Origin: Pyropia yezoensis
Lineage: Eukaryota > Rhodophyta > Bangiophyceae > Bangiales > Bangiaceae
NCBI GenBank assembly: GCA_009829735.1
Contig: CM020620.1
Location: forward strand, 21,240,020-21,304,019
Length of the DNA: 64,000 bases
Direction of reading: 5' to 3'
Positions 32,462 through 41,550 of the stretch are shown here, piece by piece. The notes under the pieces were generated by a model. That model searched no databases. It was not told the DNA's origin and saw only the letters and a program-made list of their open reading frames with translations. The first letter of the stretch is position 1. Every line of letters begins with the position of its first letter. The translations under genes and the position numbers were made by a program.

Positions 32462-32938
32462 TCAGCAGTCCTTGCCCAGCGCCGCCGACTTGGCCACAGA
32501 TACGGCGACCGCGTCCGCCACGGCCGCGCGCACCCCCCCCCGCTCCAGCGCAAGCACCCCGGCAATGGTCACCCCCCCCGGGCTCTCCACAGCGTTGCGC
32601 ACCACCGCCGGGTGGCCACCCCCATCCAGCAGCGCGGCGGCACCCCCCACCCCCCCCACGGCCAACCGCAGAGCCGCGTCGCGGGGAAGGCCCGCCGCGA
32701 CGCCCGCGTCGGCTAGCGCCTCGACCCACAGCGCCACCCACGACGGGGCCGTGCCGGCGAGCGCCGTCGCAGCGTCCTGGAGGCCTTCGGGGAGCACCTC
32801 CACGGTGCCAACCGCCGACAGCAGCGCCGCCGCGGCGGCCACGTCGGCGGGGGGCACGTCCGCCCCCGCCGACACGGTCGTTGTTGACCGCCCGACGGCG
32901 GCGGCAACGTTGGGCATGGCTCGGACGACCCGCGGCGG

Positions 32939-32971
<33 letters not shown>

Positions 32972-33673
32972 ATCGCCGCTGCCGCCGCCTGGTGGGGTCA
33001 ACCGGCCGGCCAGGGTGGCCGTGTCCATCCCCGCCACCACTGACAGGAGGGTGCGGGGTGGGGAGGCGGCCCACAGGGGTGCCAGCTCTGCCAGAACCGC
33101 TGGTGCACCCTGCGGCTTGACAGCCAGCACCACAATGTCGGGCGCGGCGCCGTCGGGGGGCGGCGGGGAGTCCCCGTTGAGGGCGGCCAGCATCCCCGCC
33201 GCGCTGTCGTACAGGTGGTCGGCGGGGACGCCCAGGGCGGCCATCGCGTCGCGCCCACCAGCAGACCGGTTGCACGCGTACAGCGCCGACGGGGGCAAGC
33301 CGCCAGGGGCGGCGGGGGTGGCACGCCCCGCGGCGAGCACCCCCGCCGCAATGGCGCGCGCCATGTTGCCGCTGCCAACAAAGGCCAGCCGGGGGAGGAG
33401 GGCGGGGGGTGTGGGCGCCGTCGCGCCTGCGGCGGTAGACCCATTTTCCATACCCCCCTGGGAGGGGATGGCAGAGGCAGGGGGCTGGTGCTGGCAGCAC
33501 GGGGGGGGGGGGGGGGGGTGCCCGCGGGGCCGCTGGGGCGCCCGCGTGCGGCAGGCGCGCCCGCCGGCCAGGCGCGCGGGGGGAGCGGCAGGGGCACCGG
33601 ACAATGCAGACCCGCGGAGAGGAAGAGCTGGTGCCAAAAAGCAAGGTAGCCGCCCGTGCAGTGACGTCTCCAT
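32462..33673 (-). CDS. P5CR: Pyrroline-5-carboxylate reductase
   Basis: Catalyses the NAD(P)H-dependent last step of proline synthesis, 1-pyrroline-5-carboxylate to proline. Visible marks: Rossmann motif FVGSGNMARAI near the N-terminus of the conserved part, VVLAVKPQ, the segment SVVAGM, RAMPNVAAAVGRS, and the family signature SPGGVTIAGVLALERGG near the C-terminus. From the ATG at 33673 the protein has 403 residues; the first ~75 (METSLHGR onward, rich in Arg, Ala and Pro) could be a plastid or mitochondrial transit peptide. A second ATG at 33451 would give 330 residues, close to the ~270-300 of the family. A run of 18 or so G near 33500 makes the reading between the two ATGs uncertain. A run of about ten Ala sits inside the fold. 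Confidence 0.9.
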
Positions 33674-33852
33674 GGTGGGCGTACGACACAAGCCGGAGGG
33701 GGGACGAGGAAAGATGAAAGGACCCGCTTGGATTGACATTGCCACACTCGGTCCCCCTCGCGCGCACGATGTGGCCGCGGCCGAGGTGGATCAAGCGGGA
33801 GCTGTACAGTACTACACATCGGAATGACCACTTCATTAAACGTGACACGAGG

Positions 33853-33890
33853 CATTGGCGGCCACCATTCATATTTGGTGGCGGCCAATG
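33853..33890. promoter_or_regulatory. 15-bp perfect palindrome with two CCAAT boxes
   Basis: Arms CATTGGCGGCCACCA (33853-33867) and TGGTGGCGGCCAATG (33876-33890) around the 8-base loop TTCATATT. The ends are ATTGG and CCAAT, the NF-Y core in both orientations. It lies about 180 bases upstream of the P5CR ATG at 33673. Confidence 0.7.
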
Positions 33891-33956
33891 ACTCCTGTCG
33901 AATTTCAGTCGCCCTCTCCTCCGTCCAAGTCCATGGTGAGGAGTGCCGCCCTCCAG

Positions 33957-33990
33957 GTACTGTACTGTACTTATGTACAGCACAGTGTAC
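33957..33990. repeat. GTAC-rich imperfect hairpin
   Basis: GTACTGTACTGTAC, loop TTAT, then GTACAGCACAGTGTAC. The arms pair over about 14 bases with one mismatch and one extra base. A further GTACAGTAC lies near 33808. Confidence 0.65.
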
Positions 33991-34839
33991 TGTACCGTAC
34001 ATGCGGCGTATACCAATCCGGTCCGTTCTACTTCTGCGAGAGCCTGGCCCCTTGCGAACCGCTGAGTGTCCTCAACCTTGCTGTTGAAGCTCCTGCCTTT
34101 CTTCGTAGCAGAGGGCCCCTTCAGTGCCGCACCGCCCTCCTGACGAGGTGCGCGTAGAGACCGCCCATGCTGTGTGGCTGTGGTGCGTGCTGCTGGTCCT
34201 GGCGTGTTAGGGGAGGTTGGGTAGACTGCATCGGTTCCCTGTTCCCTGTTCTCCGTTTGATTCGCCGGTGACACCGGTGTCGTCGCCCAATGGAGTCACT
34301 TGAAGATGGCTCCGCTGTTTTTATTGGCTCTGGACACCGTGCCTGCCACGACATCCAGCGAGGGCATTGCTGGCCCCGCCCGGCGTCGCCCACCCCGCCT
34401 TTCGACGGACCTGCGCCACCGTCGCCGACAGTCTCCGCTGCCCCGCTTTGCTGTCGCTGCCAAAGCGGCCTTCCCCCTCCATCCCCTGCGCCAGCCGCCG
34501 CCCCCGGGCACTGTAGTGTACTCAGCGACCCCCCGCCCCCGCATCTTTTCCCCACACGCCCTGCAGCGTGGGAGGAGCTGCATTGCGAGGCGAGGCTGCG
34601 GTGGTGCGGCTCCGCGTGAACCTCGTCACCGTCCACCCCCGCGCGGGGGCTGCGCGCGCCCGCCGGGGTGCGTGGAGGGGGGGGGGGCGGGGTAGCGAGG
34701 CTCCCCTCCGGCTGTCCTGCTTGCCTTGTCTCGCTGGCGCATCGAGGACCTCGTGCGCGCAGGCAGCCTTGTCCGTCAGCGGGCTTGTCCCCATTTCCTC
34801 TCTCTGCCAACACCCTCCCCGCTGTATCTGCCGTACCTT

Positions 34840-35052
34840 GCGTGCCCCCTCCCCCTTTCCCCGCCTTTCTCCTCTTTCCTTCCCTTCCCTTCCCATTCCG
34901 TCCCATCCCTCCCCCTTCCCCTCCCGCCGCCCCTGTCTAAGACCCTCTCCTCTTCCCCCTCTCCCCTCTTTCCCTCTTATTCTTCTACCCGCTCTCCGCG
35001 CCTCCCCGCCCACCCCTCCCCCTCGTGCTTTTCCCCCTGGCCCCTGGCCACG
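34840..35052 (+). promoter_or_regulatory. Polypyrimidine leader before the C2 gene
   Basis: About 200 bases almost entirely C and T on the + strand, running to the ATG at 35053. Such tracts can act as a core promoter or initiator region, or as the 5' untranslated region. No TATA box is seen. Confidence 0.5.
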
Positions 35053-35970
35053 ATGGCCGCGTGGCACCAGGTGGAAATCAAGGTTGCCGCCCACGGCCTC
35101 CGCGGCTCCATCGTCCGCACCGACCCCATCGCGGTGGTCTCGTCGGTGGGCACCGCCGCCGAAGGGGACACGGAGCTGGGCCGCACTGAGCGACTGCCTA
35201 ACACCACCCGCCCCGCATGGGTGACGGGCGTGCGCGTGCCCGCGGCGGCGGCCGACGCCACCCTCATCCGCGTGGACTTTTACCACAAGCAGGTGGCGCC
35301 GGGTACGTCGGCGCACCTTGGCTACGCCACCACCCCGCTGGGCGCGCTCACCGCCATTGACGGTGCGCAGGTGTCGTTGCCCATTGTGCGGGGCGGGAGC
35401 GAGCGGGCGGGCCAGGCGGTGGCGCTGCTCTCCGCCACCGACGTGTACCAGCAGATGCGGGAGCCACGGACGCTGGAACTCGACTTCCAGCTGGCCGAGA
35501 CGGTCTTTTATGGGGGCAAAACGCAGCTGTTTTACACGCTCAGCCGGGCGGCGGCGGGCCATTGGGTGCGGGTGGCGCAGTCGGAGCGCTGCCGCCTGTC
35601 CGAGTTCCGGTGGGGCCAGTTTGACACACTCAAGCGGGGCTTTGACGAGCTGGGGCTTGCGGGCGCGGGCCTTGACGGCACCTCGCTGCTTCTCCAGGTG
35701 TACAAGTACAAGGGGATTGGCTCGCACCGGCTGGTGGGTAATATCCAGTTTACGGTGGAAGAGGTGGTCAAGGCGCGGGCGGGGGAAGTCGGCCTTCTGA
35801 CCTTTGAGCCCAACCCGATGGGCGAGGTGGTTGCTGCTGACGTGACTGTCATGCACGGGGGGGAGTACCGGAACGTGGTCAAGGTGTCGCTGAAGCTGGT
35901 CAACGTCACATGGAGATTGAAAGCCGCAGAGGCTGCCGGGGCCCTGCAGCCCCCCATGCAGCCGCGGTAA
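35053..35970 (+). CDS. Two-C2-domain protein, copine-like but without vWA domain
   Basis: 305 residues from the ATG at 35053 (CCACGATGG); the frame is open upstream through the pyrimidine tract but codes only Pro/Ser/Leu there. The first C2-like domain covers about residues 5-125 (IKVAAHGL, DPIAVV, GRTERLPNTTRPAW). The second covers about 135-265 (LELDFQLA, SERCRLSEFRWGQF, LLLQVYKYKGIGSHRLVGN). The order and the GRTE and KYKGIGSH-LVG segments resemble the tandem C2 of copines, calcium-dependent phospholipid binders, but the chain ends before a copine vWA domain. Likely a cytosolic, membrane-recruited protein. Copine kinship is inference from pattern. Confidence 0.7.
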   Translation: MAAWHQVEIKVAAHGLRGSIVRTDPIAVVSSVGTAAEGDTELGRTERLPNTTRPAWVTGVRVPAAAADATLIRVDFYHKQVAPGTSAHLGYATTPLGALTAIDGAQVSLPIVRGGSERAGQAVALLSATDVYQQMREPRTLELDFQLAETVFYGGKTQLFYTLSRAAAGHWVRVAQSERCRLSEFRWGQFDTLKRGFDELGLAGAGLDGTSLLLQVYKYKGIGSHRLVGNIQFTVEEVVKARAGEVGLLTFEPNPMGEVVAADVTVMHGGEYRNVVKVSLKLVNVTWRLKAAEAAGALQPPMQPR

Positions 35971-36649
35971 TAGAGGTAATAGGGGGCTATGCACAAACAC
36001 TGAGAGTTTTTCCTTCAAAATCACAAGCCACGCAGTGCCTTTTTTTTTTTGCGCGTGTCCTCCTGTGCAACTGCCACTGTCCTTGATTTTGGAGCATCGA
36101 CGGCGTGGAGCAAACAGCGTCATTGGGTGGGGGACAACATCTGCGACCGCACCGCTGGCTCACGGCTGACGCCAGGTGCCGGGCCTGGGAACTCTCGGAG
36201 GTGGCAAGTGTGACTCTGGCGTGCTAACCTTTAGAGGGGCCGTAGCGAGACGCTAATGCGGCTTGACCGGCAGAGGTGGCGGCGGCTGCGTCACTGTTGG
36301 TGGCATCAGATATGAGGGACCAGAAGAGGGTCCAGGGGGAGGGGGAAGGCGAGGACCAGCAGTAAGGATGTGGCGATTGGCAGAGCTAGGAAACAAGTGG
36401 CCTCATGGGCCATTGAGGCGTCCTTACCACCCGCCAGGGTGGTTCGCACTTCACCCTCATATGTCCCCTTGCTCCAGCTCTCGTTCCCCAGCGATTGCCA
36501 ATACGCAGGGTGGTCTGGAGCGCCCCACCAGCAGTGGACGGCAGGCCGGCGCCGTCACGCCACTCCCTACGCCCCTCTCCTCCCAGTTCCCCCGACCACA
36601 CGTCCCCCCCTCCCCCTGCCCCCCCCTTTTTTGTCCCACACAGCGCCCC
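35971..36649. other. Convergent 3' interval, no gene seen
   Basis: Between the stops of the C2 gene and S1 homologue 2. Contains a T run near 36040 and CT-rich sequence before 36640. No supported gene. Confidence 0.6.
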
Positions 36650-37594
36650 TCACCACACTAACTGGCGCCAAATCCATTGCCGCACAGGCTCCACCCGGGT
36701 AAACACGTTGGGCAGGCCCTGCATGCACGCATCCCCCTCCCGGCTAGTCACCCAGTAGCTGGCCACCCCAAACAGCTGCCACACGACCCGGCCACGAAAA
36801 ACGTAGCGCCGTGCCAGCGGCCCGCCCCCGTCGTTGGAGCACAGGCTCACCGTCGGGGCGGCGGCCACGTTGGTACACACCTGCGCGGCCACCACGGTCG
36901 GCACCGGGACGGCGGCAGTCGCGGGGGTGCAGGCAGACCAGTTGGACCGACGCTGAATGCCCACCTTGAGCGCCGCGCTGCCCAGCGTCGCGCCCGCCGC
37001 GTCGATAGCGCCAAAGCCCGCAACGACAAAGCTGGGCGGCTTGCTCGCCGACCTCTCTGTCCACACCCAGCCGTTGAGGCGGGCGGGCACCAAGCCCGCG
37101 GCGGCCAGATCAGCCGCCGTGGGCGGGTCTGCCATCGTCAGCACCGCCACGTCGTACAGGTGGCCGTTGGGCGCGTAGTCGGGGTGGACGGCCACCTCCC
37201 CCACCCGCACCTCCAGGCCATCCCAAATGCCCGTGCCACCAACGCGGAGGACGTCCCCCACCTCCACCCCGCACCCCGCACGCGTCAGCACGTGGCGTGG
37301 GGAGATGAGGGACCCGCCGCAGAAGAAGCTCACACCATCACCCAGAAAGATCTTGGTGAAGAAGACGGCCGGTGAGTCGGCCTCAGCGGCGCCCACGACG
37401 CGGCCACCCAGGAGGCGGCTTGAGTCAACGGGGCCGTCTGCCGACAGGTCCGTGGCGGTGGCCCGTGAGAAGGACCCGGTAAAGAAGTTGGCAGCCGCAG
37501 TGGCAGTGGGCACGCCAGCTGCCCCCGCAACGGCAATGGCAACCGCAAGGGCCGTGGCGGCCCTGGCGCGAGGACGGGGCCCGCAGAGAACCAT
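36650..37594 (-). CDS. Secreted S1 (trypsin-like) pseudoprotease 2
   Basis: 314 residues from the ATG at 37594 (the frame opens upstream to 37888 but the leader is not protein-like). Residues 1-35 form a signal peptide. R-LLGG at 60-64 mirrors a zymogen site. FCGGSLISPRHVLTRAGC (91-108) has Gly 107 where the catalytic His should be. YDVAVL keeps Asp 148. The Ser motif reads NDGGGP with Gly 256. PNVFTRVEPVRQWIW closes the fold. It is clearly a paralogue of the gene at 30895-31818, in opposite orientation about 5.7 kb away, with P5CR and the C2 gene in between. Both lack the nucleophile and the general base, with different Ser replacements (Met, Gly) but the same His replacement. A secreted, non-proteolytic binding or inhibitor role is inferred. 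Confidence 0.9.
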   Translation of the reverse strand: MVLCGPRPRARAATALAVAIAVAGAAGVPTATAAANFFTGSFSRATATDLSADGPVDSSRLLGGRVVGAAEADSPAVFFTKIFLGDGVSFFCGGSLISPRHVLTRAGCGVEVGDVLRVGGTGIWDGLEVRVGEVAVHPDYAPNGHLYDVAVLTMADPPTAADLAAAGLVPARLNGWVWTERSASKPPSFVVAGFGAIDAAGATLGSAALKVGIQRRSNWSACTPATAAVPVPTVVAAQVCTNVAAAPTVSLCSNDGGGPLARRYVFRGRVVWQLFGVASYWVTSREGDACMQGLPNVFTRVEPVRQWIWRQLVW

Positions 37595-38730
37595 GGCGAA
37601 CAAGGGGATACACTGGGGGGGGGGGTTGGGAGGGGGTTGGGCGGCCAAGGATGCAGACCCACAAAGGGATCCACGCCTGCGCAAGTACGGAGGGGGTCGT
37701 ACGCAATCGGCTGGTCTAGGATGCTCCAGGGTGGTCGTCCAGCGCGGCAACCTCCCGAAGCTCGTATGCACCCTGCCGTCGCTACCGCCAACACCACCAG
37801 CGCCGCAGTTGCCGAGCTCCACGCGCCACACAGCGGCCGGCAGCGCGCAGGAGGTGCCCCCATCCAGCGTCTGACACCATGGCACCAATACAGACAGCGC
37901 TCAATGCTCGCAGTCCCTCCCTCCCCCCCAACTCCCCCCACCTCCCCTCGCACCAGGCCTAGCGAGGGCCACCACGAGTTCGCGGCGGCCGCACTGCTTG
38001 CGTATGCAGCGTCAGTGGGCCAACGCCGCCCCGCCGCCCAGGTGCCGAGGCAGTCGCTCCCCCGGCACCATCGTCCACTGACGACAGGGTGGGTGGGGCA
38101 GCCACGCCACGCCGGGGAATGGTTACACGAAACAGAACGGGGACGAGGCGGGAGCGGCCGCACATCCTGCGCAGACTTGCCCGGTGGCTGCTCCCAAAAC
38201 GACACCACTACGGCCGTACCGCAGCGCTCACAGCGCCTCACCGACACGAGACCCCGCGTGGGCGACAGAGGATGGTGGGGGGGAGGCGGTGGGGAGGTGG
38301 TGGGCCCCGCCAAAGGGGGAAACGACCACGACGGGAGGCAAATGGGCCCCGTCGATGGGGAACCGACCACGACCCGGGCTGGGCGTTGTCCATGAGGCAC
38401 ACGCCGGGGTAGGGGCCAGCCAAAACAACAACCACGTGGACGGGACGAGGATCGTATGCAGTGCAGCTTTGGTGCTGCCCGCTGACGGTGCGAACGTCCT
38501 GTCTCGAGTTGGACCCATGGGCCTGTGGGGGGTCGGGCCATCACAGTGTCTGGCAATCTGGGTGGTGGCACGTGTCGGATACAGAATGCACGGATTGGAT
38601 GGGGCGGGAGCTAACACAGGGCCTGTTCGTCCACTACCCACAGAACGACGGATGGCACGCGAGAAGCAACCCTCTTTATAGCAAGTGCTCCAGTGGCCAA
38701 CGGGGTCTCCATCCTCCGCCCGTGACCCCG
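37595..38730. other. Intergenic upstream of S1 homologue 2
   Basis: Contains the promoter side of the S1 homologue (no clear TATA) and, to the right, the 3' side of bZIP-like gene 1. A G run at 37616-37625. No supported gene. Confidence 0.55.
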
Positions 38731-40476
38731 CTACGGTCGTGGCAGTAAGGGTACCAGCGAGGACGCCGCCGGCGCAAGCGCTGGCCCATCCCAGGCCGCC
38801 CCGGCCGCCCCGGCTGCCCCGGCCGCCGCCGCAGCTTCCTCCCGTGCCCGCGCCTGGAGCCGCGCCTGCCGCCGAGCCGCGTTGCTCCGCGCCGCCGACG
38901 CCCGGTTCCGCACAATCCGCCGCCGCGCCGCCTCGGATGCAACGCCTTCCAATTCCAGTCGCAGCCGGCGGGGGCGGCGCCCCCCCACCCGGATCGTTGC
39001 AGAGGCGGTGGCGGTATCCCCCGCGCCGAGTGGGCGGGGCGGCCCAGCCGGCGGCAGCAACGCCGCGACTGCCCGAGAGCGCATCCGAGCCGTGGAGGCG
39101 ACCGACGCCGGCGTGCAGTGGACCACAAGCGGCAGCAGCTGCGGAAGGCCGTCAAGGCCGCGGGCAGGACCAGAGGCGGGCGCTGTCACAAAAGACTCGG
39201 CCGGCACGCGGGGTGCATACGCGACGCCAAAAGAGCCGTGCTCGGCTTGCATTAACCTTGCCAAGGCCGTAACACCGTCGACAGGGGGAAACACCAGCGC
39301 TCGGCGGGGGGTGGACGGCTCCATGACCGCATCCACGCGGCTGAGCAGCGTCAGTGAGCCGCTGGCGCTCACGCCCAAGGTGGACATTAGCTCAAAGCCA
39401 CCTCCGTTGGCGTTGGGCGCGCAGTACTCTAGCATCAGCAGCCGCGCCACGGGAAGGCCAGGAGGAGCATTCACTGTCATCAGCAACAGTGTCTCTCCCG
39501 TGCGGCGGTGCATGACGCCCCGCGCGGTCGGTTGGACCGTGACGAGGCCGTCCGTGGCGACGCTGATCAGGTCCCTGTGCACTTCGAATACGAAATGGAC
39601 CGTAACCACCTCGTCATCCTCGTCGTAGGCGCCATCCACAACCTCCATCAGCGCGTCCACCGCTGCGGGGTCTTCCCTTGGCTGGTCAGCCGCGGGCGCC
39701 GCTCCGCCTCCCACCGCAGCCGTCCATGTACGCCGCAGAGGCGGCGCCTCGACAGGGACGCCCATCACCGTGTAATCGACGAGGACGGGCCCCAGGCCAG
39801 TGCCATCCGCCTCGTCTGGTGGCAGGTACGAGTCAGGGTCCTCGGGGGGATTCCCACCCGCTGTCGGGGCGGCGGCGGCGGGGTAGCGCAGCACCCGGTC
39901 ACAAGCAACGGCGCCGGACAGCGCCGCGGCGTCTAGCGGTGGACAAGGGGGGGGGGGGGCGGCCGGGTCCCACGCGTCGGCCAGCCACGCGCGCGCACGG
40001 GCGCAGCGGCCAAGGAGGGAGTACTCGGGCATGGCTGCCGCCATGGCGGGGGTGAGAGGGGCGGACGACAGGTGCAGCGCCGCATCTCCGTCACCACAGC
40101 CACCACAGCTGCCACGGGCGTCGGCACTGACGGGGGTAGCCGCGCCGCCACCAACGGCATCCCCGCCGGCGGATGCGGCACTGGTGGGCGGCCGACCTTC
40201 GGGAACGCCTGCGCGTGACGACGGGGAGCCCAATCTACTGCTGTTGCCACCGCCGCCGCCGCTACCGTCGCCGCCGTCGCCACCGCCGACATAGTCGCCA
40301 CCTCCGCTACTGACGCCGACGGCACGGTTTCCCCCACAACGGCGGGGCATCCACGTCTCAACGACGGAGCGGGTGGCGGCTAGCTGCGCTGCCAGGCCCA
40401 GCACGCGTGGCAATGGCGGTGGGGACGGGGCGAGGGGGCGGCGGCGGGGCGGGGAGGGGGGGGCGGCCGCCGCCAT
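38731..40476 (-). CDS. bZIP-like protein 1 with conserved unknown domain
   Basis: 581 residues from the ATG at 40476, chosen because paralogue 2 starts at the matching place; an in-frame start at 40584 would add 36. Layout: Ala/Pro start; a short conserved helix LPRVLGLAAQLAATRSVVE; a Gly-rich linker; a ~330-residue conserved domain (from PLTPAMAAAMPEYSLLGRCA through EDDEVVTVHF, GVMHRRTGETLLLMT and HGSFGVAYAP); a basic region RRRIVRNRASAARSNAARR near the C-terminus; and the tail PLLPRP. The basic region fits the bZIP pattern N-R-x-S-A-x-x-S, but only Ala/Gly follows, so there is no real leucine zipper. Probably a nuclear DNA-binding protein that pairs through another domain. The large domain is unknown to me. 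Paralogues: 42742-44544 and 53258-55141. Confidence 0.8.
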   Translation of the reverse strand: MAAAAPPSPPRRRPLAPSPPPLPRVLGLAAQLAATRSVVETWMPRRCGGNRAVGVSSGGGDYVGGGDGGDGSGGGGGNSSRLGSPSSRAGVPEGRPPTSAASAGGDAVGGGAATPVSADARGSCGGCGDGDAALHLSSAPLTPAMAAAMPEYSLLGRCARARAWLADAWDPAAPPPPCPPLDAAALSGAVACDRVLRYPAAAAPTAGGNPPEDPDSYLPPDEADGTGLGPVLVDYTVMGVPVEAPPLRRTWTAAVGGGAAPAADQPREDPAAVDALMEVVDGAYDEDDEVVTVHFVFEVHRDLISVATDGLVTVQPTARGVMHRRTGETLLLMTVNAPPGLPVARLLMLEYCAPNANGGGFELMSTLGVSASGSLTLLSRVDAVMEPSTPRRALVFPPVDGVTALARLMQAEHGSFGVAYAPRVPAESFVTAPASGPARGLDGLPQLLPLVVHCTPASVASTARMRSRAVAALLPPAGPPRPLGAGDTATASATIRVGGRRPRRLRLELEGVASEAARRRIVRNRASAARSNAARRQARLQARAREEAAAAAGAAGAAGAAWDGPALAPAASSLVPLLPRP

Positions 40477-40997
40477 GAGCCCCAGCCACGTGCTCACAGC
40501 CGCGAGGCCGTTGCCGCCCGAGGGTGTAGGTCGGGAGCGGAAAGAGGATGGGCAACGGGGAAAGGGTGACAGCACAGCACACAAGTGTCCATGTCACACC
40601 TAGCAAAGACCCCCAGAGAGCGGACATAGGGTTCTCGCCACCTGGTTGGAGGGTCGATGGAACTGAGGCTTCTCATTGGAAGAATCTGAAACACTCCAAA
40701 CTTGGCGATTTACAGCGCTGCGGATGACGTCGTCAGCGAGGGGTGGAAGAGGGGGCTACATCTCCGTCGAATATGCTATGTCCGCCCTTAACTGGGTGTG
40801 ATGTGGGGAGCGCTGACGCTCGCGTCTGTGGCCGGGCAGGAGGGTCACGTGACAGGCAAGCCCACCATGTTTGTACTGGACGTGCGGTACGAATTTCAAA
40901 TATACTATATTCACCCGCTTGTTGCTGGGTGCGTAATCACCGACTCAGGCGCGGCGGCTTTGGCGCTCATGATCGTGGCGGTCGTGGCAGCGACGTC
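40477..40997. other. Head-to-head interval, bZIP-like 1 side
   Basis: Promoter side of bZIP-like gene 1. The last ~100 bases before its ATG resemble the sequence before the ATG of bZIP-like gene 2 (shared ACACCCTCGGGCGGC-type stretch), a trace of the gene duplication. No other gene. Confidence 0.55.
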
Positions 40998-41109
40998 CCA
41001 GTTGAGGGACACCCCAGTTGGGGGACACCCCAGTTCAGGGACCCTCCAGTTCAGGGACATCCCAGTTCAGGGACCTTCCAGTTCAGGGACACCCCAGTTC
41101 AGTACACCA
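40998..41109 (+). repeat. 16-bp minisatellite, ~7 units
   Basis: Units start CCAGTT at 40998, 41014, 41030, 41046, 41062, 41078 and 41094, consensus CCAGTTCAGGGACACC. The array abuts the lipoxygenase remnant. It falls inside a chance ORF, but 16 is not a multiple of 3. Confidence 0.95.
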
Positions 41110-41550
41110 GCCCCCCTCCCCGACGCGACCTTTAGTGTGGGCACCGCCAACGCGATGGACGTCTTCTCGGCGGCCTACCAAGGGTGGGACTTTCTGGGCT
41201 CCGAACTTTGTAAATGGCCTGGCGGCCCGGGGCTTCTCCCTCAGCGGGGAGGAATACGAGCTCGACGGCTTTTACTACCGCGACGACGGCGTCAAGGTGT
41301 GGAACGCCTTTATCCGTCACGTCTCGACGGTGCTCACCGCCGCCTTTGGCCCCGACGGCGACGCTGCGGTGGCGGCGTACGCCGACCTCGCCCTGTGGGT
41401 GGAGGAGATGCGGTCCCCCGACAAGGCGGCTGTCACCTCCTTCCCAGCGTCCTTTGGGTCGGTCAAGGCCCTCACCGAGGCGCTCGTCACCATCATATTT
41501 ATGTGCTCTGCGCAGCACGCTGCCGTCAACTGTTCTGGAGTGGTCTGCGG
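41110..41550 (+). pseudogene. Lipoxygenase remnant (C-terminal catalytic part)
   Basis: A fragment of a lipoxygenase, the iron enzyme that adds O2 to polyunsaturated fatty acids. It starts with ATFSVGTANAMDVFSAAYQG, then shifts frame near 41203 (one extra base) to NFVNGLAARGFSLSG, YYRDDGVKVWNAF and VTIIFMCSAQHAAVN. The last motif carries the third iron-ligand His and the Asn of lipoxygenases (HxxxN). The sequence beyond it no longer fits the family, and everything 5' of the fragment is replaced by the 16-bp minisatellite. So only about 140 codons of an expected 700-900 remain. It lies between the two head-to-head bZIP-like genes and is presumably dead. Confidence 0.85.

Larger units (their letters stand above)
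33674..34839. other. Divergent promoter interval of P5CR and the C2 gene
   Basis: Intergenic between two divergent genes. Contains two palindromes (33853-33890 and 33957-33990) on the P5CR side. The minus-strand open frames across it are chance frames in GC-rich DNA. Confidence 0.55.

Noticed and set aside
32331-34274. Open frames of 468 (+) and 647 (-) residues over P5CR
   Set aside because: Shadows of P5CR and its G/C-rich flanks; no family character.
34522-36123. 533-residue minus-strand frame over the C2 gene
   Set aside because: Arises from the polypyrimidine tract and the C2 coding strand bias; low-complexity Gly/Arg translation.
40998-41109. Short regular repeats considered as a CRISPR-like array
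   Set aside because: Units abut without spacers and the genome is eukaryotic; a minisatellite explains them, as it does the array at 32299-32395.
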